NCBI RefSeq assembly: GCF_014648995.1
Contig: NZ_BMSE01000007.1
Span: 124,001 to 188,000 of the forward strand
Direction: 5' to 3'
Source of the DNA: Streptomyces massasporeus
GTDB taxonomy: Bacteria; Actinomycetota; Actinomycetes; Streptomycetales; Streptomycetaceae
Length of the DNA: 64,000 nt
This document shows positions 46,398 through 55,083 of the stretch, in pieces (the first letter of the stretch is position 1; each line of letters opens with the position of its first letter). The position numbers and the translations under genes were made by a program. Under the pieces are notes generated by a model. That model was not told the DNA's origin. It worked only from the letters and a program-made list of their open reading frames with translations, and searched no databases.

Positions 46398-46757
46398 GTG
46401 GACGTAGGTGATGCGGCGGGGCGGCTCGTCAGGCCGTTCGCTCTGACCGGCGGCCGGACCCGGCCCAGCCGCGCCGACTTCACGCTCATCTCGACGGTCA
46501 CGGCGGTCGATCCGCAGCCCGTCACGGCGGCCCGGTGCCAGCCCGAGCACTCCCGGATCCTCCGGCTGTGCGCGGAGCCGCTCGCCGTGGCGGAGCTGGC
46601 CGCCCGGCTCGACCTGCCGGTGAGTGTGGTCGTCATCCTGCTGTGCGACCTGCTGGAGGCGGGCCGCATCACCGTCCGCCCGCCGCGCCTCGTCTCCCGC
46701 ACCACTCCGGACCTGGACCTGCTGCAGAAAGTGAGGGACGGCCTTGGCCGGCTCTGA
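46398..46757 (+). CDS. cvnC: DUF742 protein CvnC
   Basis: A 119-residue DUF742 protein with RLVRPFALTGGRTRP, followed by a winged-helix-like block (ILRLCAEPLAVAELAARLDLPVSVVVILLCDLLEAGRI). The GTG at 46398 lies one base after the cvnB stop. The 3' end overlaps cvnD by 14 bases, so the two are coupled. CvnC binds CvnA and CvnD in the characterised conservon; the DNA-binding-like fold has not been shown to touch DNA. Confidence 0.92.
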   Translation: MDVGDAAGRLVRPFALTGGRTRPSRADFTLISTVTAVDPQPVTAARCQPEHSRILRLCAEPLAVAELAARLDLPVSVVVILLCDLLEAGRITVRPPRLVSRTTPDLDLLQKVRDGLGRL

Positions 46758-47328
46758 CCTTGCCACTGACGCGTCTTCGGCACCCGACACGGTCAAGATC
46801 CTCATCGCCGGGGGCTTCGGCGTCGGCAAGACCACCATGGTCGGGTCGGTCAGCGAGATCGTCCCGCTGCGCACCGAGGAACCCCTGACCATGGCCGGTC
46901 TGGGGGTCGACGACCTCGACGGCATCGAGGAGAAGCGGGCCACCACCGTGGCCCTGGACTTCGGCCGGATCACCATCAGCCGGGAACTGGTGCTCTACCT
47001 GTTCGGCACGCCGGGGCAGCAGCGGTTCTGGTTCATGTGGAACGACCTGGCGCTCGGCGCGCTCGGCGCGGTGGTCCTGGTCGATGTCCGCCGGCCCGAG
47101 TCCAGCTTCGCGGCGATCGACTTCTTCGAGCGCCGGGGCATCCCGTTCGTCGTCGGGGTCAACGGCTTCCACGGCGAACACCCGTACCCGCCGGAGGACA
47201 TCCGGGAGGCGCTCGCGGTGCCGGAGCACGTGCGGGTGCTGTTGTGCGACGCCCGGGACCGGGAGTCGTGCCGGGACGTGCTGATCGCCCTGATCGACCA
47301 GCTGATCGGGTCGGCGGTGCAGGCGTAG
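46744..47328 (+). CDS. cvnD: Conservon small GTPase CvnD
   Basis: A 194-residue ATP/GTP-binding protein. P-loop GGFGVGKTT (G1), the switch region EKRATTVALDFG, FGTPGQQRF (G3, with Gln in place of the usual acidic/Leu context of Ras), and VNGFHG (G4-like). TTG at 46744 is the only start that keeps the P-loop and has GAGGGAC upstream; it lies inside cvnC. Last gene of the conservon, followed by a stem-loop that also serves the convergent ABC binding-protein gene. Confidence 0.92.
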   Translation: MAGSDLATDASSAPDTVKILIAGGFGVGKTTMVGSVSEIVPLRTEEPLTMAGLGVDDLDGIEEKRATTVALDFGRITISRELVLYLFGTPGQQRFWFMWNDLALGALGAVVLVDVRRPESSFAAIDFFERRGIPFVVGVNGFHGEHPYPPEDIREALAVPEHVRVLLCDARDRESCRDVLIALIDQLIGSAVQA

Positions 47329-47351
47329 GGGCCGGCCGCCGGGAGTACCGG

Positions 47352-47375
47352 CCCGGGCGGTTCCCGCCGCCCGGG
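47352..47375. terminator. Bidirectional terminator between cvnD and the betaine-binding protein gene
   Basis: CCCGGGCGG (47352-47360) pairs perfectly with CCGCCCGGG (47367-47375) around a 6-nt loop, with partial pairing further out (TACCGG with TACGGT nearby). It lies between two convergent stops, 24 and 20 bp away. Confidence 0.7.
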
Positions 47376-47394
47376 TACGGTGGTCAGCGGCCCG

Positions 47395-48351
47395 TCAGTT
47401 CAGGCCCGCCGACTTCAGCCACGCCGTCGCCACGTCCAGCGGGTCCTTCTTCTCCAGCTGCACCTGCGCGTCGAGTTCCAGGAGCGTCTTGGTGTCCAGC
47501 TTGGCGGAGACCGCGTCGAGTGCGTCGACGCCCTTCTGCGGGAGTCCGCTCTTGTTGACCAGCGGCGTCACGTTGGCGAACCCGAAGAGGTTCTCCGGGT
47601 CCTTCAGGACGACGAACTTCTCCTTCACGATGGTCGGGTCCGTGGTGAAGATGTCCGCGGCCTGGACGGTGTTCCTGGTCAGCGCCGCCTGGGTCAGCGG
47701 GCCGCCCGCGTCGAGGGCCTTGAAGGACTTGAACTCCAGGCCGTACACGGACTTCAGGCCCTTGAGGCCCTGCTGCCGGGTCTGGAACTCGGGGGAACCG
47801 CCGATCACCAGGTCCGGGGCGGCCTCCTTGAGGTCCGCGAGGGTGGAGGAGGAGGTGAGCTTGTACTTCTTCGCGGTCTCGGCGTTGACGCTGACCGAGT
47901 CCTTGTCCTCGGCCGGCGACGACTGGAGCAGGGTCAGCTTCTTGTCCAGCTTGGCCTTGACGGCCGCGTTCACCGCCTCGGCGGACTTCTGCTCGGCCTT
48001 GGGGTCCAGGTAGGCCAGCAGCGAACCGTTGTACTCCGGCAGCACGGTGACGGAGCCGTTCTTCATCAGCCCGTAGGTCGTCTCACGGCTGCCTATGTTG
48101 TGCTTGTACGAGACCTTGAGGCCCTTGGCCTTGAGTGCCTCGCCGTAGATGTCGGCGAGCAGGGTGCTCTCGGCGAAGTTGTTGGAGCCGACGACGACGG
48201 TGCCGGCCTTCGCCTTCTCGCCGGCCAGGGGGTTGTCGGAGGAGTCGCCGGACGAACAGCCCGCGAGCAGCGCCGCAGCGGCGGTGAGCGCGACGGCCGC
48301 CGCGCTGGTGTGCCTCGTCCTGGACCTGCTGCTCTTTGCGGTGAAAGTCAT
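47395..48351 (-). CDS. Glycine-betaine/choline-type ABC transporter binding lipoprotein
   Basis: A 318-residue OpuAC-type binding protein. Signal with lipobox LLAGC at about residues 28-32. The domain begins VVVGSNNFAESTLLADIYGEAL and includes NIGSRETTYGLMKNGSVTVLPEYNGSLLAYL, the usual start of the betaine/choline (OpuCC/OsmF/ProX-like) group, and AADIFTTDP. Ligands could be betaine, choline, carnitine or ergothioneine-like quaternary amines. It is the fourth gene of the importer cluster but lies 95 bp from the permeases and has its own promoter candidate with almost no leader. Confidence 0.9.
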   Translation of the reverse strand: MTFTAKSSRSRTRHTSAAAVALTAAAALLAGCSSGDSSDNPLAGEKAKAGTVVVGSNNFAESTLLADIYGEALKAKGLKVSYKHNIGSRETTYGLMKNGSVTVLPEYNGSLLAYLDPKAEQKSAEAVNAAVKAKLDKKLTLLQSSPAEDKDSVSVNAETAKKYKLTSSSTLADLKEAAPDLVIGGSPEFQTRQQGLKGLKSVYGLEFKSFKALDAGGPLTQAALTRNTVQAADIFTTDPTIVKEKFVVLKDPENLFGFANVTPLVNKSGLPQKGVDALDAVSAKLDTKTLLELDAQVQLEKKDPLDVATAWLKSAGLN

Positions 48352-48357
48352 TCAACG

Positions 48358-48387
48358 ATCCAATCCAGCTGCTTTGTGATCAGTCAA
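48358..48387 (-). promoter_or_regulatory. Candidate promoter for a leaderless binding-protein mRNA
   Basis: Read leftwards: TTGACT (48387-48382), an 18-bp spacer and TTGGAT (48363-48358). Transcription would start about 7 nt further, at the ATG of the binding-protein gene (48351), so the mRNA may be leaderless; no ribosome-binding site is visible before that ATG. Confidence 0.4.
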
Positions 48388-48446
48388 GAGCGTGCTGGTC
48401 ACGGTTTGTCACAGACCCGGCGCCGGGTCTCGGCGTCAGTGCGGTC

Positions 48447-49112
48447 TCAGCGTCTGCGCACTCCCGGCGACACGGCCACCCGGCCCGCCACCCAGAACAG
48501 CGCCAGCGTGACGAGGGCAAGGACGGCCACCAGGGTGGCGCCGCCGACCACCTTCTCGTAGTTCCGCTGGTAGAGCCCGTCGACGATGTACCGGCCGAGG
48601 CCGCCCAGGCTGACGTACGCGGCGATGGTGGCCGTCGACACGATCTGGATGGCCGCCGAGCGCAGACCGCTCAGGATCAGCGGCAGCGCGACCGGCAGTT
48701 CGACCTGGAAGAGGATCCGCGACTCGTGCATGCCCATGCCGCGCGCGGCGTCCACCGGGGAGGGGTCGACGGTGCGGACGGCCTCGTAGGTGGTCACCAG
48801 GATCGGCGGTACGGCCAGGATGACGAGGGGGATCATCACGGGCAGCAGGCCGAAGCCCATCATGATGACGATCAGCACCAGCAGGCCGAAACTGGGCAGC
48901 GCGCGGGCGGCGGTGGCGATGAACGCGAGGGTGTTGCCGCCCTTCCCGGTGTGCCCGGTGAGCAGGCCGACGGGCAGGCCGATGGCGGCGGCGAGGGCCA
49001 GGGCCAGGGCCGAGTACTGGACGTGTTCGAGCAGGCGTTGCGGAATGCCGTCGTAGCCGTGCCAGTGGGCGCTGTCGCTGAAGAAGGCGTTGACGAAGTT
49101 CAGTACGTTCAC
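48447..49112 (-). CDS. Osmoprotectant ABC transporter permease (second)
   Basis: A 221-residue OpuC-type permease with about five helices (ALALALAAAIGLPVGLLTGH, ALPSFGLLVLIVIMMGFGLL, IPLVILAVPPILVTTYEAV, GGATLVAVLALVTLALFWVA). The EAA-type loop is VDAARGMGMHESRILFQVELPVALPLI. GTG at 49112 overlaps the stop of the other permease gene (GTGA). Together the two permeases form the membrane channel of the betaine-type importer. Confidence 0.9.
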   Translation of the reverse strand: MNVLNFVNAFFSDSAHWHGYDGIPQRLLEHVQYSALALALAAAIGLPVGLLTGHTGKGGNTLAFIATAARALPSFGLLVLIVIMMGFGLLPVMIPLVILAVPPILVTTYEAVRTVDPSPVDAARGMGMHESRILFQVELPVALPLILSGLRSAAIQIVSTATIAAYVSLGGLGRYIVDGLYQRNYEKVVGGATLVAVLALVTLALFWVAGRVAVSPGVRRR

Positions 49113-49813
49113 CGGGTCACGTCCTGGGGGGCGGGCAGCTGCTGCCGCGTGCTCGGCTTGGGGCGCCTGCGGGTGCCGTTGGGCATCCACGGGGTCAGCA
49201 CGACGCGGAGCAGCACCAGCAGGGCGTCGCACAGGATGGCCAGGACGGCCGTCGTGATCACGGAGTTCACGGCCAGCTCGGGGCGGTCGTACTTCTGCGC
49301 GTCGGCGAGCAGGTTGCCGAGGGCGCCCTGGTTGCCGATGAGGGTGCCGACGCTGACCAGGGAGATGCTGGAGACGGTGGCGACCCGGAGCCCGGCGATG
49401 ATGGCGGGCACGGCGATCGGCAACTGCACCTGCGCGTAACGGCGTACGGGTCCGAAGCCCATGGCGGTGGCCGCGGCCAGGGTCTCCTGCGGCACGGACC
49501 GCACCCCGTCGACGATGGCCGGGACGAGCACCACGAGGCTGTACACGGCCAAGGGGATCATCACGGTCAGCTCGGTCTGCCCGGTGTAGTCGATGAGGAC
49601 CACGAAGAAGGCCAGCGACGGGACGGCGTAGAGGATGGTGGTCGCGCCGAGCACCGGCGGGTACAGCCAGCGGAAGCGGACACAGAGCTGGGCGAGCGGC
49701 AGGGCGAGCAGCAGCCCGGCCAGGACGGGCAGCAGGGCCTCGCGCAGATGCAGTCCGATCAGGCCGGCGTAGCTGTGCTGGAGGTCGCTCGGGATGTCGA
49801 AGAAGCCGTTCAC
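49109..49813 (-). CDS. Osmoprotectant ABC transporter permease (first)
   Basis: A 234-residue OpuC-type permease. Helices include LLPVLAGLLLALPLAQLCV, ILYAVPSLAFFVVLIDY, LTVMIPLAVYSLVVLVPAIV and a C-terminal VITTAVLAILCDALLVLLRV. Loop LAAATAMGFGPVRRYAQVQLPIAVPAII is the ATPase docking site. GTG at 49813 overlaps the end of the ATPase gene by four bases, so ATPase, permease and permease are translated as a coupled unit. Confidence 0.9.
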   Translation of the reverse strand: MNGFFDIPSDLQHSYAGLIGLHLREALLPVLAGLLLALPLAQLCVRFRWLYPPVLGATTILYAVPSLAFFVVLIDYTGQTELTVMIPLAVYSLVVLVPAIVDGVRSVPQETLAAATAMGFGPVRRYAQVQLPIAVPAIIAGLRVATVSSISLVSVGTLIGNQGALGNLLADAQKYDRPELAVNSVITTAVLAILCDALLVLLRVVLTPWMPNGTRRRPKPSTRQQLPAPQDVTR

Positions 49814-50973
49814 GACGCGACCTCGGCCACGTCGGCGTGGCCGGCGGCATGGGCGCTGCGGATGGCCTCGCCGATGGTCTGCTGCGCGACCACACCGGTC
49901 ACCCGGCCGCTGTCGTCCACCGCGACGGCCCAGCCGGACGGGGAGAGCACGGCGCAGTCGAGGGCGGCCCGCAGGGAGTCGGTGCCGGGGACGAAGGGCC
50001 GGCCGTGCGGCCGGAGCCGGCCGGGGTCGATGTCGCCCGCCGTCAGGTCGTCCGGCTCGGCCCAGCCGAGGGGCCGTCCCCCGGCGTCGGTCACCAGGAG
50101 CCAGGCGGCGCCCGCGGCGGTGATCTGCTCGGCGGTGGCGTCCACCGGGATCACCGGGCCGGTCGTCAGCGGGAGTTCGGCGGAGGGGAAGAACGACAGC
50201 CGCCGGATGCCTCGGTCGGCTCCGAGGAAGTCCTCGACGAAGGCGTCGGCGGGGTTGGACAGCAGCTCGGCCGGGGGCGCGTACTGGGCGAGGTGACCGC
50301 CCTCGCGCATCACGGCGACCATCGTGCCGAGTTTGATCGCCTCGTCGATGTCGTGGGTGACGAAGACGATGGTCTTGCCCAACTCGTCCTGGATGCGCAG
50401 CAGTTCGTCCTGGAGTCCCTTGCGCACCACCGGGTCGACCGCGGAGAACGGTTCGTCCATGAGCAGTACGGGCGGGTCGGCGGCGAGTGCCCGGGCCACG
50501 CCGACGCGCTGCTGCTGGCCGCCGGAGAGCTGGTACGGGTACCGCTTGGCGAGTGCGGCGTCGAGGCCGACGCGCTCCATCAGCTCGGCCGCCCGGGCCC
50601 GGGCCTTCTGCTTGCCCCAGCCGAGTACGCGGGGCACGGTGGCGATGTTGTCGAGGATCGTGCGGTGCTGGAAGAGGCCGGCGTTCTGGATGACGTAACC
50701 CATGGACCGGCGCAGGGTGGTGACGGGGCGGCGCTGGATGTCCTCGCCGTCGAGGAGGATCGTTCCCTCACTCGGTTCGACCATCCTGTTGATCATCCGC
50801 AGGGTGGTCGTCTTGCCGCAGCCCGAGGGTCCGACGAGGACGGTGATCGAGCGGTCGGGTATTTCCAGGGACAACCGGTCGACAGCCACCGTGCCGTCCG
50901 GATAGCGCTTGGTGACTGATTCGATCCGTATCAAGGCGCCGGAGCCCTTCGGGTTGGCGGAAGCGTTGGCCAT
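49810..50973 (-). CDS. Osmoprotectant ABC transporter ATP-binding protein with C-terminal CBS region
   Basis: A 387-residue ProV/OpuCA-type ATPase. Walker [12 protein letters not shown] loop VIQNAG, signature [15 protein letters not shown], Walker [14 protein letters not shown] and switch His VTHDIDEA. The last ~120 residues form CBS-like repeats ([45 protein letters not shown]), which in OpuA-type importers sense ionic strength or nucleotides. First gene of the operon. ATG at 50973; the 41 bp between it and the upstream kinase stop hold no obvious promoter, so part of its transcription may come from the two-component genes. Confidence 0.93.
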   Translation of the reverse strand: MANASANPKGSGALIRIESVTKRYPDGTVAVDRLSLEIPDRSITVLVGPSGCGKTTTLRMINRMVEPSEGTILLDGEDIQRRPVTTLRRSMGYVIQNAGLFQHRTILDNIATVPRVLGWGKQKARARAAELMERVGLDAALAKRYPYQLSGGQQQRVGVARALAADPPVLLMDEPFSAVDPVVRKGLQDELLRIQDELGKTIVFVTHDIDEAIKLGTMVAVMREGGHLAQYAPPAELLSNPADAFVEDFLGADRGIRRLSFFPSAELPLTTGPVIPVDATAEQITAAGAAWLLVTDAGGRPLGWAEPDDLTAGDIDPGRLRPHGRPFVPGTDSLRAALDCAVLSPSGWAVAVDDSGRVTGVVAQQTIGEAIRSAHAAGHADVAEVAS

Positions 50974-51014
50974 GGTCGTACGGGCTGTTTCCGGACGATT
51001 CTAGAGGGCGCCTT

Positions 51015-52472
51015 TCACCGGTCCGCAGGGCGTGCGTCCTTCACGGGCAGGCGCACGGTGAACACCGTCGCTCCCGGCGTGCTGGTCAGCTCGATGCGGC
51101 CGCCGTGGGCGCGGACCAGCGACTGGGCGACCGCGAGACCGAGCCCGCTGCCGCCGCGGTCGCGGCTGCGGGCCTTGTCGACGCGGTAGAAGCGGTCGAA
51201 GACCCGGTCGCGGTCGTCCGGCGGGATGCCCGGCCCGGTGTCGGCGACCCGCACCTCGGCGGCGCCGGGCGCGACGGCCACCTCCACCGACACCTTCGTG
51301 CCGGCCGGGGTGTGCACCGCGGCGTTGGTCAGGAGGTTGTCGACGACCTGCCGGATGCGCAACGGGTCCATCGGCAGCGGCACCGGCCCCGGACCCGCGA
51401 GGACCGTCAGCGGATGGTCCGGGCGGCCCGCGCGGAAGGCGTCCGCGGCCTGGCCCACCAGCTCCACCAGGTCGGCGTCCTGCAACCGCAGCGGCGCCTC
51501 CACCTGAGCCGCGTCCAGCCGGGCGAGCAGCAGCAGGTCGTCCAGGAGGATGCCCATGCGGGCGGCCTCGGCGCGCAGCCGGGCCAGGTGCCGGTCGCGT
51601 TCCTCGGGGGCGTTCGCGGCGGCGTACTGGAAGAGGTCGGCGTAACCGCGCACCGACATCAGCGGGGTGCGCAGTTCGTGCGAGGCGTCGGCGACGAAGC
51701 GGCGCAGCCGCTGCTCGGCCTCGGCGCGCACGGCGAGGGAGTCGTCGATGTGCTCCAGCATCGTGTTGAAGGCGGTGCGCAGTTCGTCCACCTCGGGCCC
51801 GCCGTCCCGGCCGTCGGCGCGCAGCGGCAGCCGGGCCGCCGACTCGGTCAGGTCGTGCGAGGCGATGCCGTGCGCGGTGGACGCCATGTCGCTGAGCGGC
51901 TTCAGGCCGCGGCGCAGCATCCGCCGGCCGAAGACGACCAGGGCGAGCAGCGCGAGGGCGAAGGTGACGACCTGGATCGTGATCAGTTGCCCGACCGTGT
52001 CCTCGATGTCCTCCAGCGGCGCGGCACTGACCAGGACCACGCCGGGCTCGACCTGGCAGGCGCGCAGCCGGTAGGAGCCCGCGCCCCTGAGGTGCTCGGT
52101 GCGCAGGAGTTCGGTGTGCGCAGCGGTCTGCGCCCGGGCCAGGGAGGTGAAGTCGTCGACGTCCTTGGGCAGGTCGGCCGGGTCCTCGGGCCTGCGGAGC
52201 TCGGGCGTGCCGTCCGACACGTCGTACACGGCGTAGAACCAGCTGTAGTACTTCTTGCCCGAGAGGGTGCCGTAGTCCGCGATGCTCTTGGACTGGGCGA
52301 TCTGGGCCTGGGCGAGCTGGGTGTCGAGCTGGGCCGACAGGTAGTCCCGCATGTACGTGGTCAGGGCCGTGCCGACGACGGCGAACACGACCAGGGACAG
52401 GGCGCCGAGGCCGAGGGCCAGCCGGGTGCCGAGCCGCATGCGGCGGTAGGCCCGGCGCAGCCGGGCGATCAC
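51015..52472 (-). CDS. Two-component sensor histidine kinase
   Basis: A 485-residue membrane kinase. Helix 1 LALGLGALSLVVFAVVGTAL, an extracytoplasmic sensor of ~130 residues with SGKKYYSWFYAVYDVSDG, helix 2 ITIQVVTFALALLALVVF, HAMP domain, HisKA with phospho-acceptor in ADASHELRTPL, and HATPase with NLLTNAAVH (N), DTGPGIPP (G1) and GGSGLGLAV (G2). GTG at 52472 overlaps the stop of the response-regulator gene (GTGA). The signal is unknown; the divergent flavin-transfer operon is the obvious candidate target. Confidence 0.93.
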   Translation of the reverse strand: MIARLRRAYRRMRLGTRLALGLGALSLVVFAVVGTALTTYMRDYLSAQLDTQLAQAQIAQSKSIADYGTLSGKKYYSWFYAVYDVSDGTPELRRPEDPADLPKDVDDFTSLARAQTAAHTELLRTEHLRGAGSYRLRACQVEPGVVLVSAAPLEDIEDTVGQLITIQVVTFALALLALVVFGRRMLRRGLKPLSDMASTAHGIASHDLTESAARLPLRADGRDGGPEVDELRTAFNTMLEHIDDSLAVRAEAEQRLRRFVADASHELRTPLMSVRGYADLFQYAAANAPEERDRHLARLRAEAARMGILLDDLLLLARLDAAQVEAPLRLQDADLVELVGQAADAFRAGRPDHPLTVLAGPGPVPLPMDPLRIRQVVDNLLTNAAVHTPAGTKVSVEVAVAPGAAEVRVADTGPGIPPDDRDRVFDRFYRVDKARSRDRGGSGLGLAVAQSLVRAHGGRIELTSTPGATVFTVRLPVKDARPADR

Positions 52473-53185
52473 TCGGCGGCCTGCCGCAGCACGTACCCGA
52501 AGCCGCGCACGGTGTGGATCAGGGGCGCGCCGCCGTCGTCGGTCTCGTCGAGCTTGCGGCGCAGCCGGCTGACGACCAGCTCGACGACGTTGGAGCGGCC
52601 GCCGAAGCCGTACTCCCACACGTGGTCGAGGATCTGCGCCTTGGTGAGCACGGTGGGCGACTTGCGCATGAGGTAGCGCAGCACCTCGTACTCGGTCGGG
52701 GTCAGCGACAGCAGCCTCGCGCCGCGCCGCACCTCCCGGGTGTCCTCGTCCATCGTGAGGTCGCCGACCCGGAGCACGGACCGCTGGAAGGCGGGGCCGG
52801 CGCTGCGCCGCAGCACGGTCCGCAGCCGGGCCATCAACTCCTCCACGGCGAACGGCTTGACCAGGTAGTCGTCGCCGCCCCGGGTGAGGCCGGCGACCCG
52901 GTCGGCGACGCCGTCGCGCGCGGTGAGGAACACCACCGGCACCATCGTGCCGGAGGCGCGCAGCCGGTCCAGGACGCCGAAGCCGTCCACGCCGGGCAGC
53001 ATCAGGTCCAGCACCACGATGTCCGGGTGGAACGCGGCGGCCCGCTTCAGTGCGTCCTCACCGGTGTACGCCGTGACCGCCTCCCAGCCCTCGTAGCGGG
53101 CGACGGTCGCGACGAGATCGGCGATGGGCGGGTCGTCGTCGACGACGAGAAGTCGTACTTTTTCCACGAGCTCATAGTGCTGCAC
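52469..53185 (-). CDS. OmpR-family two-component response regulator
   Basis: A 238-residue regulator. Receiver domain with RLLVVDDDPPIADLV (acid pocket), phosphorylation Asp in IVVLDLMLPG and the conserved Lys in YLVKPF. The C-terminal winged helix (LTPTEYEVLRYLMRKSPTVLTKAQILDHVW ... VVELVVSRLRRKL) binds DNA. Starts are uncertain: GTG at 53185 after GGGACCC, or GTG at 53167 giving VEKVRLLV. It is divergent from the ferric-reductase-like gene, with a ~135-bp shared control region. Confidence 0.93.
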   Translation of the reverse strand: MQHYELVEKVRLLVVDDDPPIADLVATVARYEGWEAVTAYTGEDALKRAAAFHPDIVVLDLMLPGVDGFGVLDRLRASGTMVPVVFLTARDGVADRVAGLTRGGDDYLVKPFAVEELMARLRTVLRRSAGPAFQRSVLRVGDLTMDEDTREVRRGARLLSLTPTEYEVLRYLMRKSPTVLTKAQILDHVWEYGFGGRSNVVELVVSRLRRKLDETDDGGAPLIHTVRGFGYVLRQAAE

Positions 53186-53319
53186 GGGTCCCGTGCCGCC
53201 ATAGCCGCGTGCCTCCTCGCCGCGGGATCGATAAAAACTCGAAAGTCGAGCGACAGCTTCCCGACAGCTCCCCCGCGCCAAGCTCGGTGTCCCAGGAGCC
53301 GATCAAGGAGCTGCCGACC

Positions 53320-54660
53320 GTGACGACCCTCCGACAACCCCCCGTGGCGACCCGCCCGGGCGTGCGCCCCTCCGTGGTGGGCCGCACCGGCCTGTACGCG
53401 GTGCTGCTGGCGAACGCCGTCGTGGTGGCCGTGTTCTTCGCGCAGGCGGGCTTCGCCTCGAACGCGCTGATCGTGCTGGGCCGGCTGACCGGCCTGTACG
53501 CGGCGCTGCTCATGGCGTTCCAGCTGCTGCTGGTGGCGCGGCTGCCGTGGTTCGACCGGCGGATCGGCATGGACCGGCTGACGTCCTTCCACCGCTGGAC
53601 CGGCTTCTCGGTGCTGTGGCTGCTGCTGTCGCACGCCGTGTTCATCGTCTTCGGCTACGCCCGGTCCTCGTCGCTGGACCCGGTGAACCAGCTGGTGGAC
53701 CTCGCCGAGACCGTCGAGGGCGTGCTGCGGGCGATCGTCGCCCTGGCGATCATCCTCGTGGTCGGCGCGGTCTCGGCCCGCTACGCCCGGCGCCGGCTGG
53801 CGTACGAGACCTGGCACTTCATCCACCTGTACACCTACGTGGCGGTGGTGCTGGCGTTCACGCACCAGGTCGCCGCGGGGACGACGTTCGCCTCGTCCCC
53901 GGTGGCGACCGCGTACTGGTACGGCGTGTGGGGCATGGCCCTGGCCTCGGTGTGCGCGGGCCGGCTGGTGCTGCCGCTGCGGCGCAACCTCCGTCACCGG
54001 CTCCGGGTGACGGCGGTCGTGCCCGAGAGCGACGACGTCGTGTCGGTCTACATCACGGGCCGCGACCTGGACCGGCTGCCCGCCCGGGCCGGGCAGTTCT
54101 TCCTGTGGCGGTTCCTGACGAAGGACCGCTGGTGGCAGGCGAACCCGTTCTCCCTGTCCGCCGCGCCCGACGGCCGCACCCTCCGCCTGACCGCCAAGCG
54201 GGCCGGTGACGGCAGCGCGGCCCTGCGGCACCTGAAGGTCGGCACGCGCGTGTTCGCCGAGGGCCCCTACGGCGCCTTCACCACCCTGCACCGCACCCGC
54301 CCCGACGCCGTGCTCATCGCCGGTGGCGTCGGTGTCACACCGATCCGGGCCCTGCTGGAGGAACTGCACGGCCACGCGGTCGTGATCCACCGGGTGTCCA
54401 CGGACCGGGACGCCGTCCTCCACGACGAACTGCGCGACCTCGCGCTCGCCCGGGGCGCCGAACTGCATCTGGTCACCGGCCCGGCCGTGCCCGACCGGCT
54501 GGCGCCGCGGGAGCTGGCCCGGCTGGTGCCGGACATCGCCGACCGGGACGTCTACCTGTGCGGTCCGCCGCCGATGATGAACGCCGTCCTCGGCAGCCTG
54601 CGCGAGCTGGGCGTGCCGGGACCGCAGACCCACTTCGAACGCTTCAGCCTGGCCGGATGA
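53320..54660 (+). CDS. Ferric-reductase-like transmembrane flavocytochrome
   Basis: A 446-residue protein with an N-terminal six-helix ferric-reductase domain carrying two His pairs for haem (SFHRWTGFSVLWLLLSHAVF and TWHFIHLYTYVAVVLAFTHQ), then a ferredoxin-reductase module: FAD-binding ANPFSLSAAP, FAEGPYGAFT, NAD-binding IAGGVGVTPIRALLEEL and LCGPPPMM. It should move electrons from cytoplasmic NAD(P)H across the membrane. GTG at 53320 follows AAGGAG. It is the first gene of an operon with an FMN-carrying protein and the flavin transferase ApbE. Confidence 0.9.
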   Translation: MTTLRQPPVATRPGVRPSVVGRTGLYAVLLANAVVVAVFFAQAGFASNALIVLGRLTGLYAALLMAFQLLLVARLPWFDRRIGMDRLTSFHRWTGFSVLWLLLSHAVFIVFGYARSSSLDPVNQLVDLAETVEGVLRAIVALAIILVVGAVSARYARRRLAYETWHFIHLYTYVAVVLAFTHQVAAGTTFASSPVATAYWYGVWGMALASVCAGRLVLPLRRNLRHRLRVTAVVPESDDVVSVYITGRDLDRLPARAGQFFLWRFLTKDRWWQANPFSLSAAPDGRTLRLTAKRAGDGSAALRHLKVGTRVFAEGPYGAFTTLHRTRPDAVLIAGGVGVTPIRALLEELHGHAVVIHRVSTDRDAVLHDELRDLALARGAELHLVTGPAVPDRLAPRELARLVPDIADRDVYLCGPPPMMNAVLGSLRELGVPGPQTHFERFSLAG

Positions 54661-54673
54661 CGAGGAGACCGTC

Positions 54674-55078
54674 GTGAAACGAGCCCTGCCCGTCCTCGTC
54701 CTGAGCGTCGCGGGCCTGATCCCGCTCTGGCGCTACGCCCCGTCGCACGACACAGGGTCGGCGTCGGCCGCCACGGCGCCTGCCTCGACCCCCTCGGTGT
54801 CGTCGTCGGGCGGCACCACCTCCACGGTGGTGTCGGGGTCCACCGTCGACACCGAGAAGGGGCCGGTGCAGGTCGAGGTCACGTTCGACGGCGACAGGAT
54901 CGCCTCGGTGCGGATGCTGCGGCAGCCGGACCACCCGCAGACCACGGCCGCCGTGCCCCGGCTCATCGAGGAGACGCTGCAGGCGCAGAGCGCCGACATC
55001 GACACGGTGTCCGGCGCGACCGTCACCAGCGACGGCTACAAGGAGTCGCTCCAGGCCGCCATCGACGCGAGGGGCTGA
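54674..55078 (+). CDS. FMN-binding-domain protein (covalently flavinylated)
   Basis: A 134-residue exported protein. Residues 1-20 form a membrane anchor or signal (ALPVLVLSVAGLIPLW), followed by a Ser/Thr-rich linker and the FMN-binding domain. DTVSGATVTSDGY (from D110) matches the flavinylation motif DxxSGAT, with FMN expected on T116. It should accept electrons from the ferric-reductase-like protein outside the membrane. GTG at 54674 lies 14 bp after the upstream stop, with GAGGAGA in front. The next gene encodes the matching transferase. Confidence 0.9.
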   Translation: MKRALPVLVLSVAGLIPLWRYAPSHDTGSASAATAPASTPSVSSSGGTTSTVVSGSTVDTEKGPVQVEVTFDGDRIASVRMLRQPDHPQTTAAVPRLIEETLQAQSADIDTVSGATVTSDGYKESLQAAIDARG

Positions 55079-55083
55079 GGGGC

